This document shows, in pieces, positions 41,320 to 49,439 of a stretch of 64,000 bases of DNA. Every line of letters starts with the position of its first letter. The first letter of the stretch is position 1. This DNA comes from Mayfieldus sp963740555. Its GTDB lineage: Bacteria; Actinomycetota; Thermoleophilia; Solirubrobacterales; 70-9. The stretch covers positions 186,001 to 250,000 of the forward strand of contig CAVUES010000005.1 of assembly GCA_963740555.1 (NCBI GenBank), read 5' to 3'. The notes beneath the pieces are model-generated. The model did no database searches. It had not been told where the DNA came from and saw only the letters and a program-made list of their open reading frames with translations. A program made the position numbers and the translations under genes.

Positions 41320-41401
41320 CCATTGCCGGGTAGCTGATCGACCGGAGGCCGGACTGGGAGGCCGGACCGCACCCGTACGGGCGGCCGCGATCGCGAGTCG
41401 G

Positions 41402-42376
41402 CTAACGCCCGATCGACTGCTGGTAGAGCGTGAAGCCGATCCCCGAGCAGACCGCGGCGATGATCCAGAAGCGCAGCATGATCTTGGTCTCCGACCAGGC
41501 CAGCATCTCAAAGTGATGGTGGACCGGCGCCATCAGGAGCACGCGGCGGCGGAACATCTTGAAGGCGAAGACCTGGATCGCGACCGAGAGCGCCTCGATC
41601 ACGAAGATCCCGCCGATGATGATCAGCAGCACCTCGGTCTGGGTCATCACCGCCAACGCCCCTATCGCCCCGCCTAACCCGAGCGAGCCGGTGTCCCCCA
41701 TGAATATCGACGCCGGGAAGGCGTTGAACCAGAGAAAGCCGATGCAGGCGCCGACCAGGCACGCTGAAAGCAGCGCCAGGTCCTGCTGGTCGTTGCTGAT
41801 GAAGGTGATCGCCGTGTAGGCGAGCAGGACGATCGCGCAGGACCCAGCCGCCAGCCCGTCAAGGCCGTCGGTGAGATTCACCCCGTTCGAGGCACCGGCG
41901 ATGACTAGGAAGACGAGGACGAAGTAGAGGACCGGGCCGATGTTGAGGCTGGCGTCGGAGATCCGGAAGTAGAGCGTCGGCTCCAGCCCCACGTAGTGGC
42001 GCGCCACCCACCAGAGGCCAAGCGCCATCAGCAGCTGGACGGCGAGCTTCGAGCGCGCGGAGAGGCCCAGCGAGCGGCGCTTGACGATCTTCAGGAAGTC
42101 GTCGACGAAGCCGAGCGCCGCAGAGAGCATCGCGACGCCGAACACCGCCAGGCTCTGCGCGTCGTGTTCCGACAGCACCAGATAGGGCACGCAGATCGCC
42201 GCGAAGACGATCAGTCCCCCCATCGTCGGCGTTCCCGCCTTCGCGTGATGCTCCTGCGGTCCCTCCTCGCGGATGTTCTGGCCGAACTCCTTCAGCCGCA
42301 GGTACTCGATGAACTTCGGCCCCAGAAACAGGCAAATGAACATCGCCGCCATGCCGGCGATCAGGACCTCACCCAT
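41402..42376 (-). CDS. mraY: Phospho-MurNAc-pentapeptide transferase
   Basis: MraY makes lipid I on undecaprenyl phosphate. The 324-residue protein has about ten transmembrane segments and the motifs KAGTPTMGGLIVF, GFVDDFLKIVKRRSLGLSAR, SNGVNLTDGLDGLAAG and NAFPASIFMGDTGSLGLGGA. The metal-binding His loop reads LMAPVHHHFEMLAWSE. The ATG at 42376 overlaps the murF stop by 8 bp. Upstream of the ATG the frame runs through a palindromic repeat. Confidence 0.96.
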   Translation of the reverse strand: MGEVLIAGMAAMFICLFLGPKFIEYLRLKEFGQNIREEGPQEHHAKAGTPTMGGLIVFAAICVPYLVLSEHDAQSLAVFGVAMLSAALGFVDDFLKIVKRRSLGLSARSKLAVQLLMALGLWWVARHYVGLEPTLYFRISDASLNIGPVLYFVLVFLVIAGASNGVNLTDGLDGLAAGSCAIVLLAYTAITFISNDQQDLALLSACLVGACIGFLWFNAFPASIFMGDTGSLGLGGAIGALAVMTQTEVLLIIIGGIFVIEALSVAIQVFAFKMFRRRVLLMAPVHHHFEMLAWSETKIMLRFWIIAAVCSGIGFTLYQQSIGR

Positions 42377-43814
42377 CGGGCGCGGCCTCCTCCGAGGGAG
42401 CCGAAGGCGACCGGTGATCCGAGCTTGCTCGGATTCGTCCGGGGGCCGCTTCTTGCTGGGACTCCGCCTCCCGCTCGTAGTCGAGCAGCTGCGGCAGGGT
42501 CTCGGCGACCAGCTCCAGCCCAGCGGCGCGCGATCCCTTGACCAGCACCGCGTCGCCGCTGGCGAGCAACGGGGCGAGCAGCTCGGCGGCCTCGGTAGGG
42601 TCGGCGACCAGTTGGTCGGGCGCGTAGTCGCGCGCGGCCTCGCCGACCCCGACCAGCAGCTCGACGCCGGCCTCGCGAGCGTGCGCGCCCACCTCGCGGT
42701 GATGGCCGGCCGCCTCGGGGCCGAGCTCGGCCATCTCGCCGAGCACCGCGATTCGCCGCCCATCGACCGTCAGCGAGCCGAGATGGTCGAGCGCGGCTCG
42801 CATCGAGACCGGGTTGGCGTTGTAGGTGTCGTTCACCAATACGACCCCGTCGCCGAGCTCGATGCGCTCGCCGCGGAGGCGGGAGAAGCGTATAGAGGGC
42901 GCCTGACCCGACAGCTCGCTGGGCGAGAACCCGATCGCGATCCCCGCCCCGATCGCCGCCAGCGCGTTGGTCAGGTTGTAGTCCTCGGTGAACGGGAAGC
43001 TGAACCCCTGCTCGCCGGCGGGAGTGGAGATGAGTGCCTCGGTAGCGTCGCCGCGAACCGTCCGCTCGAGCACCGAAACGTCGCCGCCGTCGCCGAAGCG
43101 GATCAGCTTCTGCCCAGCGCCGAGATGGGGCTCGAGCGCTCCAGCGTCGACCGGCACCACCGCCGCCGCATCGGGGGGCAGGTGGCCGAGGACCTCGGCC
43201 TTCACGGCCGCTATCGCCTCCACCGACCCGAGCAGCTCCACGTGCACCGGTCCGACATTGGTGATCACCGCCACGTTGGGCTCGGCAATCGCGGCCAGCT
43301 CGGCGATCTGGCCCGCACCGCGCATCGCCATCTCCAGCACCAGGACGTCGGTCCCGGCCGCCGCGTCGAGAACCGTGAGCGGCAGCCCGATCTCGGTGTT
43401 GTAGTTCTCCGGGCTGGCGTGGACGTTGCCCGGGAACAGGCAGGCGCAGATGTCCTTGACCGACGTCTTGCCCACCGAGCCCGTAACGCCGACGACCTGA
43501 GCGCCGAGCTGCCGCCGCCAATGGCGAGCCAGGGCCCCAAGCGCGGCAAGTGGATCGGGCGCCGCCAGGACCCAGCCGCCCTCGAGCCCGCTGGCGTGCT
43601 CGGTCGCGACCAGCGTTCCCCAGGCGCCGGCGGCAAGCGCCGCGGCCGCGAAGGCACCGCCGTCGGCGTGCTCGCCGGGCAAGCCGACGAACAGGTCCCC
43701 GGGCCGCACCTCGCGGGAGTCGACGACGGCGCGGTTCGGCCCTCCGTCGCCGCCGCGGGCGACGATCCGCGCGCCGGCGGCCTCGGCGATCTGCTCCGCG
43801 GCGAGCTCGATCAC
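42369..43814 (-). CDS. murF: UDP-MurNAc-tripeptide--D-Ala-D-Ala ligase
   Basis: MurF adds the terminal D-Ala-D-Ala. The 481-residue protein has AVVDSREVRPGDLFVGLPG, the ATP site VVGVTGSVGKTSVKDI, ASPENYNTEIGLPLTVL, TNVGPVHVELLGS and VLVNDTYNANPVSMRAAL. The GTG start overlaps the murE stop (GTGA). Residues about 459-476 near the C terminus (GRIRASSDHRSPSAPSEE) are encoded by a palindromic repeat element and are probably a non-native tail. Confidence 0.95.
   Translation of the reverse strand: MIELAAEQIAEAAGARIVARGGDGGPNRAVVDSREVRPGDLFVGLPGEHADGGAFAAAALAAGAWGTLVATEHASGLEGGWVLAAPDPLAALGALARHWRRQLGAQVVGVTGSVGKTSVKDICACLFPGNVHASPENYNTEIGLPLTVLDAAAGTDVLVLEMAMRGAGQIAELAAIAEPNVAVITNVGPVHVELLGSVEAIAAVKAEVLGHLPPDAAAVVPVDAGALEPHLGAGQKLIRFGDGGDVSVLERTVRGDATEALISTPAGEQGFSFPFTEDYNLTNALAAIGAGIAIGFSPSELSGQAPSIRFSRLRGERIELGDGVVLVNDTYNANPVSMRAALDHLGSLTVDGRRIAVLGEMAELGPEAAGHHREVGAHAREAGVELLVGVGEAARDYAPDQLVADPTEAAELLAPLLASGDAVLVKGSRAAGLELVAETLPQLLDYEREAESQQEAAPGRIRASSDHRSPSAPSEEAAPDG
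42390..42441. repeat. 52-bp palindromic element, copy 1 (inside murF 3' end)
   Basis: The element holds a hairpin with arms ATCCGAGC and GCTCGGAT around TT (42417-42434). The left part contains GGGAGCCGAAGGCGACCGG. It is in frame within murF, adding about 17 residues just before the stop. Matching copies lie at 44017-44068 and 45365-45416. Confidence 0.9.
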
Positions 43815-45334
43815 GCCGAACCCGCCAGCGCTTGCAGCTCGTCGCGGGCCACCTCGCGGTCGTCGAACGGGACCTTGCGGCCGTCCTCGAACTCCTGGCC
43901 CTGCTCGTGTCCCTTGCCGGCGATCAGCACGGTGTCGCCGGCCTCCGCCTCGCGCAGCGCGAGCCCGATCGCCAGGCGGCGGTCGGGTTCCACCCGGACT
44001 CCACCACCGGCATCTCCTCCCAGGGAGCCGGAGGCGACCGGTGATCCGGGCTTGCCCGGATTCGTCCGGGGATGCCGGGCATCGGGGATCCCAGCGAGGA
44101 TCTCCTCGATGATCGCCCCCGGCTGCTCGGAGCGCGGGTTGTCGGAGGTGACGATCGCAAGGTCCGAGAGCTCGGCGCCGATCCGTCCCATGTGGGGTCG
44201 CTTGGCGCGGTCCCTGTCCCCCCCGGCCCCGAAGACCGAGATCAACCGACGCTCGGTCAGCGGGCGGGCCGAGCGCAGCACGTTCTCGAGCGCCTCCGGG
44301 GTGTGCGCGTAGTCGACCAGCACCGTGAACGCCTGCCCTTCCTCGATCGGCTCGAAGCGACCGGGGACGCCGGCCGCGTCCCCGAGCGCGGCGGCGGCGG
44401 TCTCGGTGGGCACACCGAGGGTGTGCGCCGCCGCCAGCGCCGCTAGCGCGTTGGAGACGTTGAAGCTGCCGGGAAGCCGCGTGCTGACCTGCACCGAGCC
44501 CTCCGCCGAGGCGACCCAGAATCTCGCCCCGGCGGGGCCAAGCTCGACGTCGGCGGCCTCGAAGTCCGCCGAGGAGCCCTGCGCCGAGTAGGTCCGGCAG
44601 TCGATCTCGGCGGCGATCCGGCGCCCGTAGGCGTCGTCGACGTTGATCACCGCCGCACCCGGCCCGGCCTCGAAGAGCAGCCGCTTGGCGGCGAAGTAGT
44701 CCTCCATGTCGGCGTGGAAGTCGAGATGGTCCTGGCTCAGGTTGGTGAACACGGCGGTGTCGAAGTGGATCGCGTCGGCGCGGTGCAGAACGAGGGCGTG
44801 CGAGGAGACCTCCATCACGCAGGCCTCGTCGCCCGAATCGAGCATGCGCCGGAAGGTCGCCTGCAAGTCGATCGCTTCCGGCGTCGTCCGAACGACCTCC
44901 TCCTCGACCCCGCCCACCACCTGCTTGACCGTGCCGAGCAACCCGCTGGGGTGGCCGGCGGCCTCGAGGATCGTCCGCAGCAGGAATGCGGTTGTCGTCT
45001 TGCCGTTGGTCCCGGTGATCCCGGCGACCTGGAGCTCCGCGGTCGGATCGCCCCAGAAGCGGGCGGCCAGGGGCGCCATCGCGGCCCGCGCGTCGGCGAC
45101 CCGAATCTCAGCGAGCGGAAGGCCGAGGTCGCGCTCGACGACCAGCCCCGCCGCGCCGGCTTCGAGCGCCGCCGGCGCGAAGTCGTGCCCGTCCCGGGTG
45201 CCGCCGGGCACGCAGAAGAAGAGCGTCCCGTCATCGACGCGACCGCTGTCGTAGGCGAGATCGTTGATCTCGACCGCGGTGTCGCCGCTGGTGGCCTCGA
45301 TCTCTATGTCCGCGATCAGCTCACTGAGTTGCAT
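43811..45334 (-). CDS. murE: UDP-MurNAc-dipeptide--diaminopimelate ligase
   Basis: MurE adds the third stem residue. The 507-residue protein has LAYDSGRVDDGTLFFCVPG, the ATP site ITGTNGKTTTAFLL (108-115), EVSSHALVLHRAD and VLVDYAHTPEALENVL. Its DNPR motif (398-401, TSDNPRSEQP) marks meso-diaminopimelate specificity. Residues about 420-444 (starting RHPRTNPGKPGSPVASGSLG) interrupt the usual spacing before the EPDRRLAI block. They are encoded by a palindromic repeat that reads in a different frame from the murF copy. The ATG at 45334 fits the family start. Confidence 0.95.
   Translation of the reverse strand: MQLSELIADIEIEATSGDTAVEINDLAYDSGRVDDGTLFFCVPGGTRDGHDFAPAALEAGAAGLVVERDLGLPLAEIRVADARAAMAPLAARFWGDPTAELQVAGITGTNGKTTTAFLLRTILEAAGHPSGLLGTVKQVVGGVEEEVVRTTPEAIDLQATFRRMLDSGDEACVMEVSSHALVLHRADAIHFDTAVFTNLSQDHLDFHADMEDYFAAKRLLFEAGPGAAVINVDDAYGRRIAAEIDCRTYSAQGSSADFEAADVELGPAGARFWVASAEGSVQVSTRLPGSFNVSNALAALAAAHTLGVPTETAAAALGDAAGVPGRFEPIEEGQAFTVLVDYAHTPEALENVLRSARPLTERRLISVFGAGGDRDRAKRPHMGRIGAELSDLAIVTSDNPRSEQPGAIIEEILAGIPDARHPRTNPGKPGSPVASGSLGGDAGGGVRVEPDRRLAIGLALREAEAGDTVLIAGKGHEQGQEFEDGRKVPFDDREVARDELQALAGSA
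44017..44068. repeat. 52-bp palindromic element, copy 2 (inside murE)
   Basis: This copy differs from copies 1 and 3 by a compensatory pair in the hairpin: the arms are ATCCGGGC and GCCCGGAT (44044-44061). An A-to-G change in one arm is matched by a T-to-C change in the other. It sits in the reading frame of the MurE C-terminal domain without breaking it. Confidence 0.9.
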
Positions 45335-45364
45335 CGCGGGAATTACACCAGTGCCGCCCACGTA

Positions 45365-45416
45365 CTCCCAGGGAGCCGAAGGCGACCGGTGATCCGAGCT
45401 TGCTCGGATGCGTCCG
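45365..45416. repeat. 52-bp palindromic element, copy 3 (ftsI-murE gap)
   Basis: The hairpin arms ATCCGAGC and GCTCGGAT lie at 45392-45409, preceded by CTCCCAGGGAG. The copy lies in the 118-bp gap between ftsI and murE, about 30 bp before the murE start, in the same orientation as copies 1 and 2. The rest of the gap shows nothing else clear. Confidence 0.9.
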
Positions 45417-45452
45417 TCGCGGGCGGGTGGTGCCCACCTTGCTCAGCCCCTG

Positions 45453-47105
45453 TTAGTTCGGCGCTATACCGAGATACGGAAGCGCGAAGGAGGCGATCTC
45501 GCCGAAAGCGGGTGCCGCGACCGAGCCGCCGTAGATGTCGCCCTGCGGCTGATCGATGATCACCGCGACCAGCAGTTGCGGGTTGGCGGCCGGCGCGAAG
45601 CCGATGAAGGAGGCGACGAACTTGGTCTTCGAGTAGCCACCGTTCTCGGCCACCTGCGCGGTTCCCGTCTTGCCGGCCAGGGTGTAGCCCGGCACGCTGA
45701 CCTCCGACGCGGTACCCCCCGGCGCCAGCACGCCCTCGAGCATCTGGCGAATCTCGGTCGCGACCTGGCGCTTGATCACACGGTGTCCCGCCGGCGCGTG
45801 CACAGGGCTCCCGTCGACCTGCTCGAGCAGCTGCGGACGACGCAGGACTCCGCCGTCGGCGATCGCCGAGTATGCGGCCGCCATCTGCATCGGAGTCACC
45901 GAGAGGCCCTGGCCGATCGGCAGGTTGCCGATCGAGGAGCCGGAGTAGTCGGCGTAGGAGGGCACGATGCCCCGCTCCTCGGCTGGGTACTGGACCCCGG
46001 TCGGATGCCCGAAGCCGAAGCGATTCACCCAGCGGCTGAACTTCGTCGCGCCGAGCTTCAGCGCGATCGTCACCGCCCCGATGTTCGAAGACTGGGCGAG
46101 GATCTGGGCGACCGTGAGGTCGACCGGTGGGCGGGCCTCGGCGTCGGTGATCGTCCGGTCGGCGACCCGCAGGCTTGACGGCAGATAGAAGCTGGTGCTC
46201 GGGCTGACGACGTGGTCCTCGAGCGCCCCGGCGACGGTGAAGGCCTTGAAGGTCGAGCCGGGCTCGTAGGTGAACCCGGTGGCCTGGTTCTGGAGGTCGC
46301 TGGAGCTGGCGCTGGAGAGGTCGTTGAGGTCCACCCCGGGCCAGTTGGCCATCGCGAGGATCTGGGAGTTGCGAGGGTCCATCACGATCGCGGTTGCTCC
46401 CTTGGCCGCGTACCGCTGGCCGACCGAGGCGATCACCTGCTCGGTCTTCGCCTGGATCGCCGAGTCGATCGTGGTCTTTATGTCGTTGCCGTCGCTTGCC
46501 GGGCTGACAGTCTCGAGCCGGATCGGCTCGCCGAGCGCGTCCTTGACGATCCTCTCCTGGCCGTCGGTGCCGCCGAGCACGCTCTGCTCCCCGGCCTCGA
46601 GCCCGCTCAGGCCCTGCCCGTTGGTGCCGACCGCACCGAGCAGTTGGGCGGCGAGATCGCCCTGCGGGTAGGTACGGCGGCTGTCCGGGAGGGTCCCGAT
46701 CCCCGCCAGCTTCATCTGCTTGACCTTCTCCGCGGTCGGCACGTCGACCTTGTGGGCCAGATATGAGAAGCCGCTGTTCGCGGTCAGCCCCTTGAGAAGC
46801 TGGTCCCGCGACACGTCGAGCACCGACGCCAAACGCGACGCCGTGCGCTCGGGGTCCTTGACCTGGTAGGGCGTCGCGTAGACGCTCGCCGCGTCCTCGG
46901 AGACGGCCAGCTCCTGACCGCGTCGATCGAGCACCCGACCGCGCAGGCCGGGCACCGTGACCAACTCGGTCTGCTGGCTGCTCGCCTCCGAGGCGAGGGC
47001 GCCGCCGCGTACCCCCTGAAGCCAGAGTGCCCGCGCGAGGATCACCGCGAAGCAGAGAAAGAACGCGGCGAAGAGAAGCCCTATACGCCGCTCGACCAGT
47101 CGCAT
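45453..47105 (-). CDS. ftsI: Division-specific penicillin-binding protein (PBP3/FtsI)
   Basis: This class B transpeptidase acts at the septum. The 550-residue protein has a short cytoplasmic N terminus, one transmembrane anchor (LLFAAFFLCFAVILARALWL), a pedestal domain and a transpeptidase domain. The catalytic motifs are STFK (EPGSTFKAF, Ser 284, Lys 287), SSN (339-341) and KTG (AGKTGTAQV). The ATG at 47105 has a GGAGG Shine-Dalgarno. It is followed by murE after a gap holding a palindromic element. Confidence 0.96.
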   Translation of the reverse strand: MRLVERRIGLLFAAFFLCFAVILARALWLQGVRGGALASEASSQQTELVTVPGLRGRVLDRRGQELAVSEDAASVYATPYQVKDPERTASRLASVLDVSRDQLLKGLTANSGFSYLAHKVDVPTAEKVKQMKLAGIGTLPDSRRTYPQGDLAAQLLGAVGTNGQGLSGLEAGEQSVLGGTDGQERIVKDALGEPIRLETVSPASDGNDIKTTIDSAIQAKTEQVIASVGQRYAAKGATAIVMDPRNSQILAMANWPGVDLNDLSSASSSDLQNQATGFTYEPGSTFKAFTVAGALEDHVVSPSTSFYLPSSLRVADRTITDAEARPPVDLTVAQILAQSSNIGAVTIALKLGATKFSRWVNRFGFGHPTGVQYPAEERGIVPSYADYSGSSIGNLPIGQGLSVTPMQMAAAYSAIADGGVLRRPQLLEQVDGSPVHAPAGHRVIKRQVATEIRQMLEGVLAPGGTASEVSVPGYTLAGKTGTAQVAENGGYSKTKFVASFIGFAPAANPQLLVAVIIDQPQGDIYGGSVAAPAFGEIASFALPYLGIAPN

Positions 47106-47129
47106 CCCGCCTCCGCCTGCTACTCGCCT

Positions 47130-47903
47130 CTAGCCCGGGGAGACGCCGCCGCCCGGTGTCCCGGCGCTGGCGACTGGGGCAGTCGGCGCCGTCGCCGGGG
47201 CGCTGGTCGTCGCGGGGGGTGCGCTCGTCGTGGTCGTCGTGGTAGCCGGCGCGGCTGTCGTGGCGATCGAGGTCGTGGTGGTGGTCGGCGCCGTGGTCGT
47301 GGCGGTCGGCGCGGTGACCAGAGAACCTCCGAGCCCGAAACCGGCGGCGAGGCGCTGGGCGGTGAGCTTCACCGAGTCAGCGGAGGAATTGAGGTAGCTG
47401 ATGTCGGCGGGCCCGGGCGAGGTCATGCCGAGGCTCGCCGCGGCGGTCCGGACGCGGTCGTTGGAGAGCTGCTGGGCGAGGCGGGCGCGCAGGGCCGAGT
47501 TCTCCTGCTCGTAGATAAGGGCCTGCTGGGCGATCTTGCCCTGCGATGCGTTGAGGCTGAGGCTGACGACGTTGAGGGCGACGATCCCGGTCAGCAGGAC
47601 GCTGAGCAGGACGATCCAGCCACGGCCGCGGGTGAGACGAACGATCAGGCCGGAGTCCGGCAGCCCCCGCATCGCGACGGCCGTGCGCCCAACCGCGAGC
47701 GGAATCAGGTGGCGGCTGGTCGAAGGTCTGGAGGGGGACTTGGTTGGTCGAGAGCGGGCGGGCGTGGCTCGAACGGCGTGGCGGGCGCGCCCCCCGGCGC
47801 GCGGAGACCGCTTTCGCTGCTCGCGGAGTGCAGAGTGAGAGGTACGCCCGCCCGATCTCTTGCGGCTGGGGGCGACCTTGCGTGCAGGAGCTGCGGCGGC
47901 CAT
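47130..47903 (-). CDS. ftsL: FtsL-like division protein with Thr-rich tail
   Basis: Position (between rsmH and ftsI) and layout support FtsL, since the sequence itself diverges fast. The 257-residue protein has a long basic Arg/Ser N terminus (1-95), one transmembrane segment (about 96-116, WIVLLSVLLTGIVALNVVSL) and a coiled coil with leucine spacing (about 120-155). An extracytoplasmic tail from about 197 is almost entirely Thr, Ala and Pro (for example TAPTTTTTSIATTAAPATTT). Usual FtsL is near 100 residues, so both ends are extended. The start overlaps the rsmH stop (TGATG). Confidence 0.8.
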   Translation of the reverse strand: MAAAAPARKVAPSRKRSGGRTSHSALREQRKRSPRAGGRARHAVRATPARSRPTKSPSRPSTSRHLIPLAVGRTAVAMRGLPDSGLIVRLTRGRGWIVLLSVLLTGIVALNVVSLSLNASQGKIAQQALIYEQENSALRARLAQQLSNDRVRTAAASLGMTSPGPADISYLNSSADSVKLTAQRLAAGFGLGGSLVTAPTATTTAPTTTTTSIATTAAPATTTTTTSAPPATTSAPATAPTAPVASAGTPGGGVSPG

Positions 47904-48856
47904 CAGATGCCCTCGCCGATCTTCACCGCGGCGCGCAGGTGCGCGGAGCTGGCGCGGGGGTTCTCGCCCAGCTCGGCGGCGCTCGGCGACACCGCCCTGC
48001 GGGTCAGCAGCTCGGCCTCGGGCTCGTGGCCGCAGACGCAGATCGGCAGCTCCGGCGGACAGATGCAGCCCTTCGCGCGATCGGCGAGGAAGCGCTTCAC
48101 GCGGCGGTCCTCGAGCGAGTGAAAGGAGATCGCGGCGAAGCGGCCTTCGATCTTGAGCAGCTCCCAGGCATGTGGCAGCGCGCGGTCGAGCGAGTCGAGC
48201 TCCTCGTTCACCGCGATGCGGATCGCCTGAAAGCTTCGCTTCGCGGGGTGGCCGCCGCCAAACCGCGCCGACGGAGGCATCCCGGCCTTGATCGCGGCGA
48301 CCAGCTCGGATGTGGTGTCGATCGGGCGCCGGCGCACGATCGCGCGGGCGATGCCGCTCGCGTGCCGCTCTTCGCCGTAGCGTCGCAGCACGTCGGCGAT
48401 CCTCGAGGTCGGCCACTCGTTGACGAGATCGCGGGCCGAGAACTCCTGATCGGGGTCCATCCGCATATCGAGTGGCGCGTCGTAGGAATAGGAGAAGCCG
48501 CGCTCCCAGGCGTCGACCTGCATCGACGAGATTCCGAGATCCAGATAGACCATGTCCGCGCGGTGGCCTTCGCCATAAAGGGCCTGTAAACCTGCCGCGT
48601 AGTCGTCGCGAATAAAGCGGGTCTGGCAGGGCGCAACCTCGGCGAACTCGGCAAAGCGCTGCTCGGCGGCGGGGTCGCGGTCGATCCCGATCAGCGTGCC
48701 CGTGGGCCCGATCCTGTCGGCGATCAGGCGAGCGTGACCGCCGGCGCCGAAGGTGCAGTCGACCGCCAGCTCGCCCGGCTGCGGGGCGAGCAGCTCGACC
48801 AGCTCGGTGGCGAGGACTGGGACGTGCTCGGTCGGCATGTAGGTAAGGGTGGCCAT
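47903..48856 (-). CDS. rsmH: 16S rRNA (cytosine-1402-N4)-methyltransferase
   Basis: RsmH (MraW) methylates the decoding region of 16S rRNA. The 317-residue protein has EHVPVLATELVELLAPQPGE, the SAM site DCTFGAGGHARLIADR, YLDLGISSMQVDAWERGFSY and PLDMRMDP. It also has FQAIRIAVNEELDSLDRALP and FHSLEDRRVKRFLADRAKGC. It starts 8 bp after mraZ and overlaps ftsL by one base. Confidence 0.97.
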   Translation of the reverse strand: MATLTYMPTEHVPVLATELVELLAPQPGELAVDCTFGAGGHARLIADRIGPTGTLIGIDRDPAAEQRFAEFAEVAPCQTRFIRDDYAAGLQALYGEGHRADMVYLDLGISSMQVDAWERGFSYSYDAPLDMRMDPDQEFSARDLVNEWPTSRIADVLRRYGEERHASGIARAIVRRRPIDTTSELVAAIKAGMPPSARFGGGHPAKRSFQAIRIAVNEELDSLDRALPHAWELLKIEGRFAAISFHSLEDRRVKRFLADRAKGCICPPELPICVCGHEPEAELLTRRAVSPSAAELGENPRASSAHLRAAVKIGEGI

Positions 48857-48864
48857 TCGGGGGA

Positions 48865-49308
48865 TTACGTGCTCTCGCCCGAGTCGGCGAGGCTCTCGGC
48901 GATCTCAACGGCCGCGGAATCGAGCTCGGCCTCGTGGCGGGCCCAGGCGTCGGCGTTCCAGATCTCGAGGTTGTCGCCGGCGCCGACCACAACGCAGGGG
49001 CCGCCGAGGCCGGCGTGCTCGATCAGCGGCTTGGGAAGGCGAACGCGGCCGGCCGAGTCGAGCTTCTCGTCGAAGGAGCCGCCATGGAAGCGGCGACGCA
49101 TCTTGCGCGCGTCGGAGCTGAAGGGGCTGTGGGGCGCCAGATAAGTGTCGGAGACGCGCTCGAAGGCATCGGGCGTGTAGAGATCGACGCAGGGGTCGAG
49201 GCCCTTGGAGAGAACAACTCCATCGGCGAGCGCTGAACGGAAGCGGGCCGGCACCGTGAGGCGATCCTTGGAGTCGAGACTGTGCTCGTAGAGACCCCGA
49301 AAAGCCAA
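48865..49308 (-). CDS. mraZ: Transcriptional regulator MraZ
   Basis: MraZ is the AbrB-like repressor of the dcw operon. The 147-residue protein has two SpoVT-AbrB half domains: FRGLYEHSLDSKDRLTVPARFR and EKLDSAGRVRLPKPLIEHAG. The start is a TTG at 49308 with AAGGA 8 nt upstream; it gives the conserved N terminus and no ATG is available there. Three GTGGG boxes at 10-bp spacing lie over the promoter upstream, the known form of the MraZ operator. Autoregulation is therefore likely. Confidence 0.95.
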   Translation of the reverse strand: MAFRGLYEHSLDSKDRLTVPARFRSALADGVVLSKGLDPCVDLYTPDAFERVSDTYLAPHSPFSSDARKMRRRFHGGSFDEKLDSAGRVRLPKPLIEHAGLGGPCVVVGAGDNLEIWNADAWARHEAELDSAAVEIAESLADSGEST

Positions 49309-49407
49309 CCTCTGAGTCCTTTCCTGTTAGCGCGGGCGGAGAAGTTTGGGCCGAGGTGGTGAGGTGGGAGGAGCCTCATCACCCCGGCCCTTGGCTTCAA
49401 CTTGGGG

Positions 49408-49432
49408 CCCACGCTAACCCACAGAGCCCCAC
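49408..49432 (-). promoter_or_regulatory. MraZ operator: three GTGGG boxes at 10-bp spacing
   Basis: On the minus strand GTGGG occurs at 49432-49428, 49422-49418 and 49412-49408, each start exactly 10 bp from the last. MraZ is known to bind such direct TGGG-type repeats with 5-nt spacers upstream of its own gene. Here the boxes overlap the spacer and -10 region of the mraZ promoter. Confidence 0.8.
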
Positions 49433-49439
49433 TTTGCAA
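49411..49439 (-). promoter_or_regulatory. mraZ/dcw promoter
   Basis: On the minus strand TTGCAA (49439-49434) and TAGCGT (49416-49411) are separated by 17 bp. The -35 box and the TAnnnT -10 both fit actinobacterial housekeeping promoters. MraZ boxes run through the spacer. Confidence 0.65.

Larger units (their letters stand above)
41060..41401 (-). promoter_or_regulatory. 342-bp mraY-murD gap with palindrome and tandem repeat
   Basis: This is the only long gap inside the dcw operon. It holds a 21-bp perfect palindrome (41189-41209) and a 4 x 19-bp tandem repeat (41244-41319), described separately. Also present are a direct repeat AACCTGAGG/AACCTGAGT next to the palindrome and an AT-richer stretch around 41150-41175. 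I see no convincing promoter hexamer pair. An internal regulatory or transcript-processing role is inferred. Confidence 0.5.

Noticed and set aside
41060..41323. N-terminal extension of murD through the tandem repeat (peptides such as GSTWGARKYLGG)
   Set aside because: The extension is repeat-derived, and MurD homology begins at the ATG near 41059.
42273..44312. Long plus-strand ORF of 679 codons across murE and murF
   Set aside because: It is antisense to two conserved Mur ligases, and its length follows from base composition.
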